This document shows, piece after piece, positions 27,081-39,000 of a stretch of 64,000 nucleotides of DNA. The stretch is from Chaetorhynchus papuensis. Its lineage: Eukaryota > Chordata > Aves > Passeriformes > Rhipiduridae. Each line of letters begins with the position of its first letter. Positions within the stretch are counted from its first letter, which is position 1. The stretch spans positions 620,759 through 684,758 of the forward strand of contig VWYX01000352.1 of NCBI GenBank assembly GCA_013396525.1, given 5' to 3'. The notes beneath the pieces were generated by a model. That model did not search any database, was not told the DNA's origin, and saw only the letters and a list, made by a program, of their open reading frames with translations. Position numbers and translations under genes: made by a program.

Positions 27081-27225
27081 TCACAGAATCACTGCATATT
27101 CTGAGTAGGAAGGGACCTACAAGGATCATCAAATCCAACTCTTAAGTGAATGGCCTATACAGGGATTGAACCCACAACCTTGAGCGTTTTTAGCAGCATG
27201 CACTTGCTAATTGAGCTAATCTCAG
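27081..27225 (-). mobile_element. tRNA-Ile-derived SINE with CR1 tail (TguSINE1-like)
   Basis: Read on the minus strand the element begins with a tRNA-like head: A-box GATTAGCTCAATTAGC, a degraded anticodon loop (CTAAAAACG where tRNA-Ile has CTAATAACG), and B-box GTTGTGGGTTCAATCCC. It then passes into a CR1-type 3' tail (GATGATCCTTGTAGGTCCCT, ending ATTCTGTGA). A tRNA head joined to a CR1 3' end is the design of the songbird TguSINE1 family, mobilised by the CR1 machinery. The copy is full length but mutated at several tRNA positions, so it is not a working tRNA gene. Confidence 0.85.
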
Positions 27226-30200
27226 GTAATGCAAACTAGGATTTAATTTCAGCATGATATGAAAATTTACCCAAACTCAGAAAAGATAAAAAGGTTTTGA
27301 AAACTGTAGTCACAACAAGGGCAGGAGAGACACGTAACAGTTGAAAACTGAAATAATGAACAATTCCACCTGCACAAAGTAATCACCATCCCAAGACTCA
27401 TCCTATATTTCCCCCATAATGCACTTTTTTTGCTACGTTCCAATCCATGTTTTGGGAGAACAAAGAAACTGTCTTGCCTATACTCTACAAAGACAGTACT
27501 AACAGAGGGTAAATTGGAGAGAGAAGATTCTGTGTGGCAGTAGAATGGAAGAAAGAACAGCAAGAGCATGAGTAAAACTCCTGATTTATGTTAGAGGCCT
27601 TGGATTGACAGATTAGGATGGCTAGAACTGAGAACTAAGCACCAGGGCATTGGAACTATTGCTTGAAAGCAAGAGAAGGTACAGAAGGACTACCGTGCCA
27701 TGAATTGAGTGAGACTGAAATAAGGAAGTTATTTGCATAGGTGGACTGAGTGGGACCTCAGCTGATACAAAGTCAGCTGGCCCAAGAGACTCCAAGCACA
27801 ACTGGTGAAACAGAGCTGAAAAAGAAATGTCAGGAATGATAGTGAGTCTGGAAAAGTCCAACACTAGATGACTTAGGAAGGGACAGACAGGAGAAGGGAA
27901 GAACTGAACAAATGCAGAAAATGTGCAATCCAGATTTCTGAGATAAAGAGACCTGGGGAAAGAAGAAAGGAGGAGAAAGAACAAATTATAATTAAAACTC
28001 AGCCAGGCTGTGAAGAACAAACCAGGAGACTCCATAACTTTCAGACTAGCTGTTTTCTACAGCCTGGAACCAAATCCTCAGTTCCCAATCTCACCATTCC
28101 ACTGAAACTGGAAAACACAAAGGAACCAAGTGCCTTAATTCCAGCTACTGGGCCACAGGGCTAGTTACAGCTTTGTTCTTTGAAGAGTGTGAGTTTGTTT
28201 CTTCAAAGAGCAACATTCTCTGTTTTGGATGTAAGGATGCCAACCCCATTCCATGAGGAAATTAGGAAGCTGACAAATAATGGCATTTCCACTCAAATCA
28301 CCCAGTTAAGAAAACTCCCAGCATCAATTAATCATACATAGAACACATCACATTAATAAAACTTTGTTAAATCCAACATTTAAAAATGCCAAATTGAGAC
28401 TATTTGTCTAAATTGTAAATAGAGGGTAAGAGGTATTTTTAAAGGCTAGGAAGAAGGACAGTAAAAGTCCTGGAAGTAGTCAGGATTCACTCAGGATTTA
28501 TAATAATAAACTTACCTGTGGCTGATTGTATACAACACATTTTCTTCAGCATCTGCCTTTATTCAAGTTTCACAGTAAATATGATATATTCTGAAGTGGG
28601 CTCTTGAGGGCTAGTAAATACTGACATCCATTATTAATGTTGTACAGGGTGAGAGATCCTGTACAGGTCAGTGCTTCAACCTGCCTTAATCCTCTAGTTC
28701 TACAACAATGGATTTTTAAGAAAATGCTTTGGTTTCACCAGCAAAGATTCAACTTTATTTATGTACACTGGAAAACAATTTAATTTCACTAACCTATCAA
28801 GAAAGAAAATTCATAATTTTATTAAATTCTACTAGAGGAAGGGCAAGGATTGATTTAAGTTCTTCCTTTTGGTGTGACAAATACCGTAGTATAGCGCAAC
28901 TGAAATTTCACAAAATGAATGAAAACCTTAGAATTTTCTAACTGCACATATGCAAGAATAGAATAGGTTTCTTTTTAATAGCATGATATATTTAAGAGCA
29001 AATAAAAATATAAATCAAACAGAAGGTAGCATTTAAACACACAGTTTGTGTTCCATTAACAGAATCTAATTATAAAAAATAAAAATAATTTTAAAATCCA
29101 ACTCTACTGTTATGTTGGGTCTAGCTTAGGAATATGAGATTCTATCATATAATAAAAATGATACACAGTTTCTGTGTTAAGCAAAAGGGTAGATAGAGGA
29201 CTGATATTGGATTTGTAACAGGTCTTTACTCAGTAGACCAACTAGGACCAATGCTCTGGCAGTAGTGCTTCTATCATTGAGTGCTTGTCACAACAGAGAG
29301 CATTTTGAAATAACACTGAATCTTTTTTACAGGGTCAGTAGCAGATGAGCATCATGTTCAAAAATTACTAGTCTTGAAAGTGTTCTGTGTTTGTTACAAC
29401 AGAGATTTAAGTGTAAATTTTAAATATGAAATAATAAACCCTACAACAAATTAGTAGCTTCCTGATGTTACTACAAAATACACACTTACGTCTCTGAATT
29501 GTAATTTTGCTAGGTAGGCCCATACACACCAAAAAAAAGACAGTACTGCTGTCTAGTCACACAAAGAAAAATAACCAGACGTGAATCTAAATTTCTTAAG
29601 GGGATTGAAGCTAATTATAGTTCAATCATATTTAATATTAAAAACCAGTGATTACCACCAGAAGCATTTGCAAAAATGTTGAAAAAACAAACAAAATCTA
29701 AAAAGAGAAAAAAATTATCGCCTTTAATTTTAATAACACATTCTATAGATCTTGAAAAAATACTGCAAAAGAGCTGAACCACATACACCACTTTCTGAAT
29801 TATGAACAGTTTTCTTACAGGCTCTGTATCTTATGCTGACCAAGCCCAGTTTTGCTCCAGTTTATGAAACATGACAAAACCACAGATAAAGTTGATCTAT
29901 GCTGCAGGCTATTTGTGTTGTCTACTCAGATGGTATGTCATAATGCCATGAGCCCAAATACTGTATCTTCTTTGTTTTCTTTCATTTGTTTTACTGAAGT
30001 TTTATAAAACCAGAGACAGGCGTAAGATTCGAATTTATGGCATTGTTTCTCCCATCTAAGAATAAGCACTAAACCATAAGGGTGTATTCAGAAGAATCTC
30101 CCGTGATGTCTAAAACCTGCAGAGAAAGCATATGCTATTTATTTTGGGTTTTTTTCACTGAGGAATCTCTGATGTGAAGAGTATGTAATAATGCACACAT

Positions 30201-33134
30201 CATTTTATTGCCTTTTTTTCTGAGCAATATTTTTTTGGTTTTAAAATGTATTGGTACTGGCAACCACTATTTAAAGGATTATCTTAGAAACTGTCAGCAT
30301 TTCAGCATTTCCAGCTTTATCAAAGCACTATTGACTGTATTAGAAACTGAACAGAGTTCAGTTGCTGATGATACAGATTAAAGTTTATCATCTTTTCAGA
30401 GAACGTCACGGAGCACCAAGAAATTAGCAAATTCCATAGAGATTGTTTAGTCTTGGAAACAGGGACATTCCGTATCGAGTGCCTTTGATTCCTTTAGTTG
30501 CTTCCATTTTTGTTGGAAAATAAGAAACAGGACAAACACACATTTCTCCTCAGCCAGATCAGTCTAAAATGTTTTACAAACCCCATGCACAGTAACACAA
30601 GAATAATAAGTAGAAAATATTAAAAATACAAAAACATAGCTACCGAGGAGTTTGGACAGGCAAAATTGTTTCTTGAAAGACTGAACTACTATAAAACTCT
30701 TGGAAACAAATGTGAGAAATTAGTTGAATGCAATAATCATGTTAATATGTATTAAGTGGTACTACTCTAGCCAGGTGTTCTAATACTACAAACGTAGCAT
30801 TTAAAATAGTACAAACATGTTGCTATCTTCTAGTTGACTTAATGAAATATTTAAGGGAAAAATTACAAGCTTTCAGGTATTCAAAACTTTCCTCCAGCCT
30901 GAAGTAGAAATAGCAATCTTTCAAACTAAATAAAAGTTGAGAACAATCGCTCTGGTTTTAATTTAATCAAACCAATTGAATTAACTAAAAGATAAGATAG
31001 CTCATAAATATGAGGCAGAGAAATATTACAAAGGGAAAGAATACATTTGTTTGCTCCTATGGGACAGAGAGATGGAGAGCAAAAGAGACACAAGTAATTT
31101 ATTGTCTGTGCAGCATGGAAAGGTTATACTAGGGTGGCAAAAAATATAATGTGCCATAAAACCAATGTCTCTGTTGAGTCCATGGTTTTTAGTACCCAGC
31201 AGAGTTATGAATTTTAGTTCCAGAATTATCTTTTGAAGGTATTTTGTATGTTTCCCTTGAGCAGCAGGGCTGAGAGGTCGAAGATGAAGTGGCTGTTCTG
31301 GATTAAAGCAAATGTGACATAGCTATGCAGGCTGGAATTCAGAATTCAATAAGGTTTGTATAGCTATCCTACTTCAAGGTTCTATTTAATTGCCAAGAGT
31401 GGGCACTCACAGAAACAAAAGTGATGCAAGGACCCCGCTTAAGTAATTTTCAACAGTTAAAATAGTGTGAAATAGCCTTAAGCAAGTCTTAAACGATAGC
31501 TGAAAACTATTTAACTATGATGGTGATAGGACCAGTATAGAAAATGGAAAGCTTACACCCAATATTGAGAACTTGTCCTCTGCTCTGACAAAATAGAGAG
31601 AAAACTCAGTCTTGAGACAATGTTTTCCCCAGCACAACTTCAATAACCTCCTCAGCTTGTTCTAAAGGACTTTCAGAATACATATTAACCTCAGGGTCAG
31701 GAAAAATGAAGAATGGCTCAAAACTGTTTGTTTAAAAGAACATTTTCCCAGTGTATGCAGAGCCATAACCATTTCAAACGTTTTGAAACAGTAAGTTGAA
31801 GGCTCCAAGATTTCTTTACTGAAGTACCACAAGCAGTGTTTGTGCTCAGGAAGCATTCCAAGCTGAAGGTCTTCAACGAATCTTTTGGGGTTTTTTAGAG
31901 AGCAAATTCCAGCTGCCAAACCGTATGTCAGACACGCTACACTGTAGAGGTTTAACACTTACTGGGTGGTTATGCCACACTTAAAATTGCCCAAATTATG
32001 CTATCACTCAATGGATGATATAATAGATAAATTAAGTGTTCTAAATTACATAGGCTGTCACATTCACTTCTGTGTGCTTTATTGCTAGTCAGTAATAAGG
32101 TTGGAAAAATTCCTATGGAAAGGATACAGATACCTGAGGATATCAAGGTGGAGAAAGAACAGATTCTCCATGACCATGTTACTTCAAGAAATTAAAACAA
32201 GAATCAAAATAGAAAAAAATGGGGCCAGACAAATTAATGTTACACATTTAATACATAGACAATATTTTTGAAGGTTTTAAATAAATATGAAAAATTAAAC
32301 AATAAACAGAAGGCACGGTGGAACTGTACAAACACGTTACATTAACAGTGGTAAAACGCTTAGGTTACTGAGTCAAATGCTTCAAAAGTTTCTAAGGGGT
32401 TAGAATGAAACTTCACAAGACAGTTAACCATCATATCCAAAAAACACATTTTCATGAAGACCAACAGTCTTAATACCCAGTCAAAGATGAACAACTTAAG
32501 CACTTGGAATAAAACCCTTTTGCTGCTAGACCAACAAACCTCTATCTGTCCTTCTAAACAGTGTGAGTTAATCCAAGACTCTTTCAAGGCTTTGTCTTTA
32601 ATGTCAACCGTGTTTAAATGTCAACCTACATTTAGAATATGTTTCCCTTTCTGCAAAGTCAACAGATTTTTGGTCTCCTCTATAGTAAGACTCAATCAGC
32701 TCAGCAGCACCAATTAACTAGTTAAGAGCTGCAAATTACTACTTTTTTTTCCACCCTTAAAGTGATTCAGAAATAACTCTTTCATGTTAACGCTCATGGT
32801 ATTATGGTACATGGAGCAACACACAATTTCTACATTTGAGTTTTGGGCATTCATTGTCACTGCCAAGACACTTGCTGGCAAGACATTTTATCAAAAGATA
32901 GTCCACCTACAAATTTTCTGCCCTTCTGTGAAAAACAACAGATACTTCAAGCAACAGCAAAACAGAAATTCCTGATGACTCATAAAACAATACATTCTCC
33001 CAGAGTTACCAAACAAGAAATGTGGAGCAATTCTTAAAACATTTATTTCTCTTATTTTATTCCACCATTAAAGTTACAAGAATCAGTCATTCTATACAGT
33101 TCTGTGTATATGCCCCACCCACAGAAACACTGCA
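27226..33134. other. Non-coding AT-rich DNA
   Basis: Apart from the candidate leader exon at 28516-28590, nothing is supportable. The minus-strand frames of 100 and 137 codons at 27267-27569 and 27622-28035 are rich in Ser, Leu and Phe because the other strand is purine-rich, and they show no domain. The frame at 31662-31958 is likewise unrecognised. Confidence 0.5.
28516..28590 (-). other. Candidate 5' leader exon of the convertase-like gene
   Basis: A consensus donor, CACAG|GTAAGT, lies at 28516/28515 on the minus strand, 4.2 kb upstream of the coding exon. A possible acceptor (CCCACTTCAG) ends at 28591, giving a 75-base exon; its pyrimidine tract is weak, so the 5' boundary is uncertain. 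The exon has no long open frame in a usable phase and would be untranslated. An ATG at 28552-28550 opens a short upstream reading frame. If this exon is spliced to 24314, that frame ends after 14 codons at a TGA overlapping the main ATG (ATGA). This could equally be a chance donor sequence. Confidence 0.22.
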
Positions 33135-33256
33135 GGCCAGGTTGGTCGTGGCTACGAGCAACCTAATCTAATTGAAGATGTACGTGCTCATTGCAGATGG
33201 TTTGGACAAGATGACCTTCAAAGGTCCTTTACAATCCAAAATAGCCTATGATTTTG
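33135..33256 (+). mobile_element. CR1 LINE, short 3' fragment
   Basis: This matches the CR1 3' untranslated end: GGCCAGGTTGGTCGTGGCTA, GAGCAACCTAATCTAATTGA, then GATGACCTTCAAAGGTCC and a terminal CTATGATTTTG. It is only about 120 bases and diverged, with no coding content. Confidence 0.85.
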
Positions 33257-33476
33257 TAGCTCACAGAAAACAGAGACTGTGTGATATTGTAAAAACTGTG
33301 CTAAACTTCTTAATCTATTGAGAGGCCTTTGCAGCAGGCAAAAAGAATGAACTGGCATTTTGAGAACTTTTAAACATATGTAAATCAGAAAGCATTTTTA
33401 ATTACTTTTAAAAAGGAAAGAAAAAGAGTAAAATGTGATATAATTAAAAAATCAAAATGTGCATAAAAAACCATGA

Positions 33477-33528
33477 TGTTCTATGTAGAAAGAAGAATGT
33501 AAACCCATTCTTCTTTCTACACAGAATG
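33477..33528. repeat. Near-perfect inverted repeat (hairpin)
   Basis: TGTAGAAAGAAGAATG (33484-33499) is the exact reverse complement of CATTCTTCTTTCTACA (33506-33521) across a 6-base loop. After one mismatch, four more Watson-Crick pairs and two G-T pairs extend the stem to 23 positions. It is not part of the nearby CR1. Confidence 0.9.
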
Positions 33529-34792
33529 GAAGGGAAAAAGTTTTGTTAAAAAATAAAATGTTTCTTTTTTTTAAATTGTTGTATAACAGAATTAGTAGCT
33601 CAGAGTGTTACGCAGTCTGATTCCCAATATCAAATGATTTGCCAAGCCTTTTTCCCCATAACAGATTTACCATTATTATGAAGACAAGGGTTTAAGATTA
33701 CCAATGATGAAAATTATCTGATATGCAAATATTTCATATCTATTCAATTTATTGGAACAATGTAATCTTTACTATCATTAGTAAGAAAATTTCGAACAGA
33801 GGAATATTCCTTTCTTGTAACACTAAAGAAAAAGGAAAAAATAACTTTCATTTTATTCAACAGATTCATTACTACAGGTCATTCCCCTGAGAAATATTCT
33901 ATACAATCACAAAGGACACTAAAATCTGAATCTTGCCTAAGAGTCAAGAAGAGTTGGAAGGGCTTTGGAATCGGCTTTAGCTCAACAGTGATTTCTACAT
34001 CCAATTAAACAGTGGAATTGATGGACTCTGAGAATGCCATATGCTGCCCTCTGCTGAAAAGATGATCATTATGACTTGAGGTCTTACGGCTGGAAGGTCT
34101 GATAGACGGGAAAAATAAGTGGAGGATCCTCTGATTTCAGGGATGTGGATAATTCCTTTAGGGAGAAAGGAAGATTAAATGCGCACCTGGGCAATGAAAA
34201 ATTTCACAGAACATATGGTGTATATATATATAAATTATCCTGACAAGAACATGAAGTCAGCAAATTGGTTATTAGAAATATAACTATTGAGAATTACATT
34301 GATTATATTCATAAAAGTCTTTAAAATGGCTACCTGTCAAGCAGTTTAGATCTAACATGTGACATACTTTAAAGACATTATAACATAATGAGGAGAGTCT
34401 TTCTGAGTGATTTTTTTTTACCCTGTTCCTTCTGTGGTTTCTGATTGGTGCATACATATTTCAAAGTTACTGTGAGAAATTTAGCAATTATACCTCTGTT
34501 AGATAAATAATAAAATGTTTACACTCTCTTTGAAATATTTTTAATTTTCACAGACTCTTATATGTTAAAATGGGTGGGAGAGAAAGAACAACAACAAAAA
34601 ATGGAGATCTGGGCACTTATCTAATGCTTACAGTATCATCTGCTGCATTACCAAGAATATTTATATTAAAGAGGATTCTACCACATGACAACCAGGGGAA
34701 AATTGCTGATGGATCACCAGAAGCCATGTTTGGAATCCTGTTGTGTTTGATCATCTGTAGTGATAAAGATTTGGCCAGACAAAATATTTTTT
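33529..34792. other. Non-coding AT-rich DNA
   Basis: Unique sequence between the hairpin and the microsatellites beside the solo LTR. The 118-codon frame at 34570-34926 owes its second half to TATA and TCC repeats and is not supported as a gene. Confidence 0.5.
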
Positions 34793-34829
34793 TATATATT
34801 TATATCTATATATATCTACGTATATATGC
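34793..34829. repeat. (TATA)n / (TATC)n microsatellite
   Basis: Alternating TATATATC and TATATA blocks with a single CG interruption. They account for the isoleucine/tyrosine run in the open frame at 34570-34926. Confidence 0.85.
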
Positions 34830-34845
34830 TCCAGCACCTGGAACA

Positions 34846-34863
34846 TCTCCTCCTCCTCCTCCT
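34846..34863. repeat. (TCC)n microsatellite
   Basis: Five TCC units, giving a false poly-proline stretch in one frame. It lies about 110 bases left of the solo LTR. Confidence 0.85.
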
Positions 34864-34974
34864 TGCTGTTGCCTCTACTGTTTCTTTCACTGTTTCACTG
34901 TTTTTGCTCCCTCTGGTATTTTCTGACCTTTGTTAAATATGTTACCATATTTGGGGGAGTTGCCAAACACAAGT

Positions 34975-36030
34975 TGTGCTGGTTTTGCATGGCCTGGTTC
35001 TTGGTAGTGGGGGGGCCACAGAGGTGGCTGCTGTGAGAAGCTGCTGGAAGCTTCCACCATGGCCAGCAGAGCCAATCCCTGATGGCTCTGAAGATGGTCA
35101 TACTGCTGGCCAAAGCTAGACCAGTTAGAAATGATGGTAACATATTTAAGAAGAAAATCAAAACAAAGTCACAAGGTTTTGCTTCTAGTCAGAGAAGCAG
35201 AGGAGGGGAGAACATGTGAGGGAAAACAACATGGTCACACCAAGATCAGTGGAGAAGGAGGGGGAGGAGGTGCTCCAGGTGCTGGAGTCTAAATTCCTCT
35301 GCAGGCTGTGGTGCAGACCATGGTGAAGCAGCTGTGCCCCTGCAGCCCATGGGGATCCACAGGGGATGCAGAGATCCACCCACAGCCCGTGGGGAGGTGC
35401 CCATGCCAGAGCAGGTGGATGCCTGGAGGAGGCTGTGATCCAATGGGAGACCCATGGAGAGAGAGGGAGGCCCTGCTCCCAGGCTGGAGCAGCCTGGCCT
35501 TGAAGGACTGCACCCCATTGAAAAGTGACCCACACTACAGCAGTCCGAGGGGTACTGCTGCCCGTGGGATGGACATATGTTGCAGCAGTTTTCGGAAGGC
35601 TGTTGATCCTGAGATGGAGCCACATCAGAGAAGTTCACAGAGAACTGTCTCCTGTGGGAAGGACCCCACGGTGCAGCAGGGGAAGGACTCCTCTCCCTGA
35701 GCAGCAAGAGAATATACAGGAGATAAACTGACCAAAACCCCCCATACCCTGTCTTCCTGTGCTGTCAGTGGGAAGGAGGGAGGATTTGGGGGGGGGGAAA
35801 GGCATTTTTAAGGGCTTATTTTACTTCTCATTATCTTCCTCTGATTCTGTTAGTAATAAATTTACTTAATATCTCTAAACTGAGCCTGTTCTGCCCTTGA
35901 AGTGTTTTCTCCTTGTCCTCATCCCAACTCACGAACCCTTCATTAAATTTTCTCTCCTCTGCCCAGCTGGAGAGGGTGAGAGAGCAGCTTTTGTGGGTGC
36001 CTGGCTTTTGGCCAGTGTCAAACCACAACA
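34975..36030 (-). mobile_element. Solo LTR of an avian ERVL-like endogenous retrovirus
   Basis: The element reads on the minus strand from TGTTGTGGTTTGACACTGGC to AAAACCAGCACA, so it has TG...CA ends over 1056 bases. Internal blocks (CCAGGCACCCACAAAAGCTG, TTCGTGAGTTGGGATGAGGA, and a string of CCACGGG/GGGCTGCAG-type quasi-repeats) are those of an LTR widespread in Neoaves. No gag, pol or env sequence flanks it, so it is a solo LTR left by recombination. The 5-base flanks (CAAGT left, CTTGT right) match at only three positions, so the target-site duplication is decayed or the edges are off by a base. Open frames of 130-150 codons across it come from its GC-rich repeats and are not genes. Confidence 0.85.
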
Positions 36031-39000
36031 CTTGTCTGGATAGATGAGCTTCGGCCAGCTGTGTGTCCATTGGAGAGCTGTGTAGGAATATTTTGTCAGT
36101 TTTCACTGTAAAAATTGTAGCATCTTCCTGGGACCTGTATTGCAATCTGTGCTGTTCAAAAAACTCATAAATTATGTGAAAGAAGGCTGGAAATCTATAG
36201 AGTTTACTCGCTTTTGATAGTAGACTAATGGTTGTTTCAAATATCACGATATTGTCTGACTATGGCAATTAAGAGGCAGACAAAAATTCAATATAGACAT
36301 ATAAATTCACAGACCATATGAAAAATAATTCTGGCTTTTCATACACAGTGATAAACTCTGAAGTATATACTCTCCAACAGCAAGACCTTTGGAGTTACAT
36401 CACTCTCTGGAAATATCAGGAATATGCTTAATAATAGTTTAAAAAAAAGCAAAGAGAAAAATTATTATGATTATTATTTTTGCCACGGAATACATAAATA
36501 GCACAGCTCCAATTGAAATACAGTATATAAATCTGGCAGTCTTCTTACCACAAAAAGAATGAAATATAATTGGATAAGGTACAGAAAAGGACAAAGAATG
36601 GATCAAAGTTGACACAATTTCTGTACAAAGAATGACCAGGATTCCTTAGCTTAGAAAAGAGATAGGGACATACCAAAGACCATATATTAAAACTGGCATT
36701 GAAAATGTGAAAGAAAAGCATTTTTACCATCCCTTCCAATAGAGGCAGTAGGAAAAAATAAGGGAAAATAGCTAACAGATGATTCAAAACAAACAGAAGA
36801 AGATAATCCTTCAAAAACATTCATAGAATCAGGGATGCTAAATTTCACTCAAAAATTATCAAAATATTCATGGGGAAACAAAATTCTACTAAGGGCTATG
36901 AAAATTAAAAATCTCTAAGAAAAATATCGCCCTAATTCAAGAGATCTCTAAGCTCTGATTCCCAGACCAAGAGCTGTACAACTTAGATCAAAAATGTACA
37001 TCTGATATAGAGAACTTTGACTCAGTGGCTCAAACATAGATATTTCAGACACCCAGGGTATCTGAGACCTGGGGCTAGCAGACATGAGACTAGAGGAAAT
37101 CTGAGTCCTTCTGGAGTGACAGCTGGAGGCTAGGTTAAATGTGGTAGGGCATTTCAAATAGCACTAGACACTTCTAGTTTGATTATTAAATCCTACCTTA
37201 TATGTTGAAAGAAGTAGCTCAGGTTTACAGAGTCTCAAATGTCAGTTAAATGCATTTCCATTTATAAGAGTTTGGTAGCCAGTAAACACACTTCTTATGT
37301 CAAAGCATGCTGTTGGTGCCCTAGCCAGTCAAAGAACCTCAGATAATTAACGTTTATTTTCTAAGCCCTGCTTATCAGCAAACTATAGCAGCTGATTTTT
37401 TATAACAATTACATCCAAACTACATCCATTTGCACTGTGTAACACTATACTTGTTTTTAAAGTCCTCTTAGCATTTAATACTTTTCCAAAGTTTATGTTA
37501 AGAACAGAGAAGTAGCTATTTATCACAGATGAACATTTCAACTTCAGCTACCACAGTTACCTTGATAAATTAATATAACACTATAGCGATTGTACATCAG
37601 ACATTCAAAATAGACTTATTTCCACCAATCCAGAAGTAATTCTGCCTCCCTGTACCTTTGACTAACAACACTATGGTACTTCATGAACATCCAGTATTCT
37701 TTCCCTGGAAACTCCAGGCTCAATTGATGCTCAGGAGGAATCTGCTCTGATAGAAAACCATGATTGTAAGTAGAATTTTTATTTCATTTGCTGCAGCACC
37801 TGGAAATTGTGTAATAAGCAACTGCACAATTGGAAAGAAGGTATCATGATCAAAACAAGTGATAGCATCCCTGGAAAACTTGGATTGTGTTCTCCTGCTG
37901 CATGCCTTAATAACACTGATAAGGCACTTAAACCCAGCCTTTCTGAGGTATCATTATTTGTGCCCACACATATCCCGTTCCAACTTATTCCTTAAATATC
38001 TTTTGCAAAAATGCTGATAACATAGCTGTAAATGTAATCCAGAGGAGTTCTGCTTTCAGCATACAGAAGTTAATATACAGCATATAACATTAAGTACTCT
38101 GAAAAATTAGGTTCTAAGGCTTCTTTTTTTTTTTTTCATTTGTATATCCTGGATTATTTTATATGTATAAAACCACTTTCTTTCCTTCCTCATTTCTCTA
38201 GAAGATTGTAGAAATAAAATAATTAAGATTATGAAGAATCACACATTGAGCAGCATGAAAATGCAGTAATTCAGACTTCAGAGCAAAAATGAGCAACACA
38301 GAAGGCTGAAGGTTACATGTCAAAAAACAGGCCAACAAAGCTGAAATACAGTTGTAACTGAGACCTGTATTTAAGATCTACATATTTAATCTCAATTGCA
38401 CAGATTGCAGTCAGGGAGTAAGCACTGGAATTCACTTAACTGTCAGGGAGCAAAGAGTTCAAGAGTGTCTGGTCATGGAGAAATAGTGGATGGACACAAA
38501 AAGGAGTCTGAAAAGAGCATTCTGACAAAGAGGCAAAGGGTGAGGAGAAGCCTAAGAGTAGCTGGGCAAAAACTGGAAATAAAGGAAGCCACAATTAGAA
38601 ATTAAATAAACATTGTATTTTAGTACCTGTATTAGATCAGAAAGCCTCTGCCACATGGAGAGTAGGGAGGAAAATTTGCTAAGGTGTTAGCAAAAGGTGA
38701 GACTGGACACAGCTATGAACGAGACTGAAAACTGGGAGAAGCCTTTGGAATAAGAATTAGAGTGGCTACATTGGGAATGTGGAACTGTGTATGCAAAGCA
38801 GAAAGATGATTTGACTGAGACAGTGGATACACAGGCAAATGAATCTCTTAGAGTTCTCATCTCTTAGTTTCAGCTTCTCAGCCTAAAGCTACGTTCCAAA
38901 AAGTCTTTTTCACAATTACTTTCAAATTTATCCTCCAGTTTCCATTCAGTTTTTCTCTCAATCTTTTAAGACTCAGCAGACGTGTTGTTTTCGACCTCAA

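Noticed and set aside
27140..27225. tRNA gene
   Set aside because: The A and B boxes belong to the head of a SINE: the acceptor and anticodon stems are broken and the sequence runs directly into a CR1 tail.
27622..28035. 137-codon minus-strand frame rich in Ser, Leu and Phe
   Set aside because: This is the complement of a purine-rich stretch, which suppresses stops. No domain or signal is seen.
31580..31958. Minus-strand 98-codon frame followed in another frame by a protein-like tail ending EVIEVVLGKTLSQD
   Set aside because: No recognisable family, weak splice signals and a length compatible with chance.
32360..32717. Overlapping frames of 75 (minus) and 87 (plus) codons
   Set aside because: No similarity recognised, and both strands are open, as expected in random AT-rich DNA.
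34570..34926. 118-codon plus-strand frame with poly-Ile/Tyr and poly-Pro runs
   Set aside because: The runs are TATA and TCC microsatellites, not protein signal.
35185..35707. Several 130-153-codon frames on both strands
   Set aside because: They fall inside the GC-rich quasi-repeats of the solo LTR and are non-coding.
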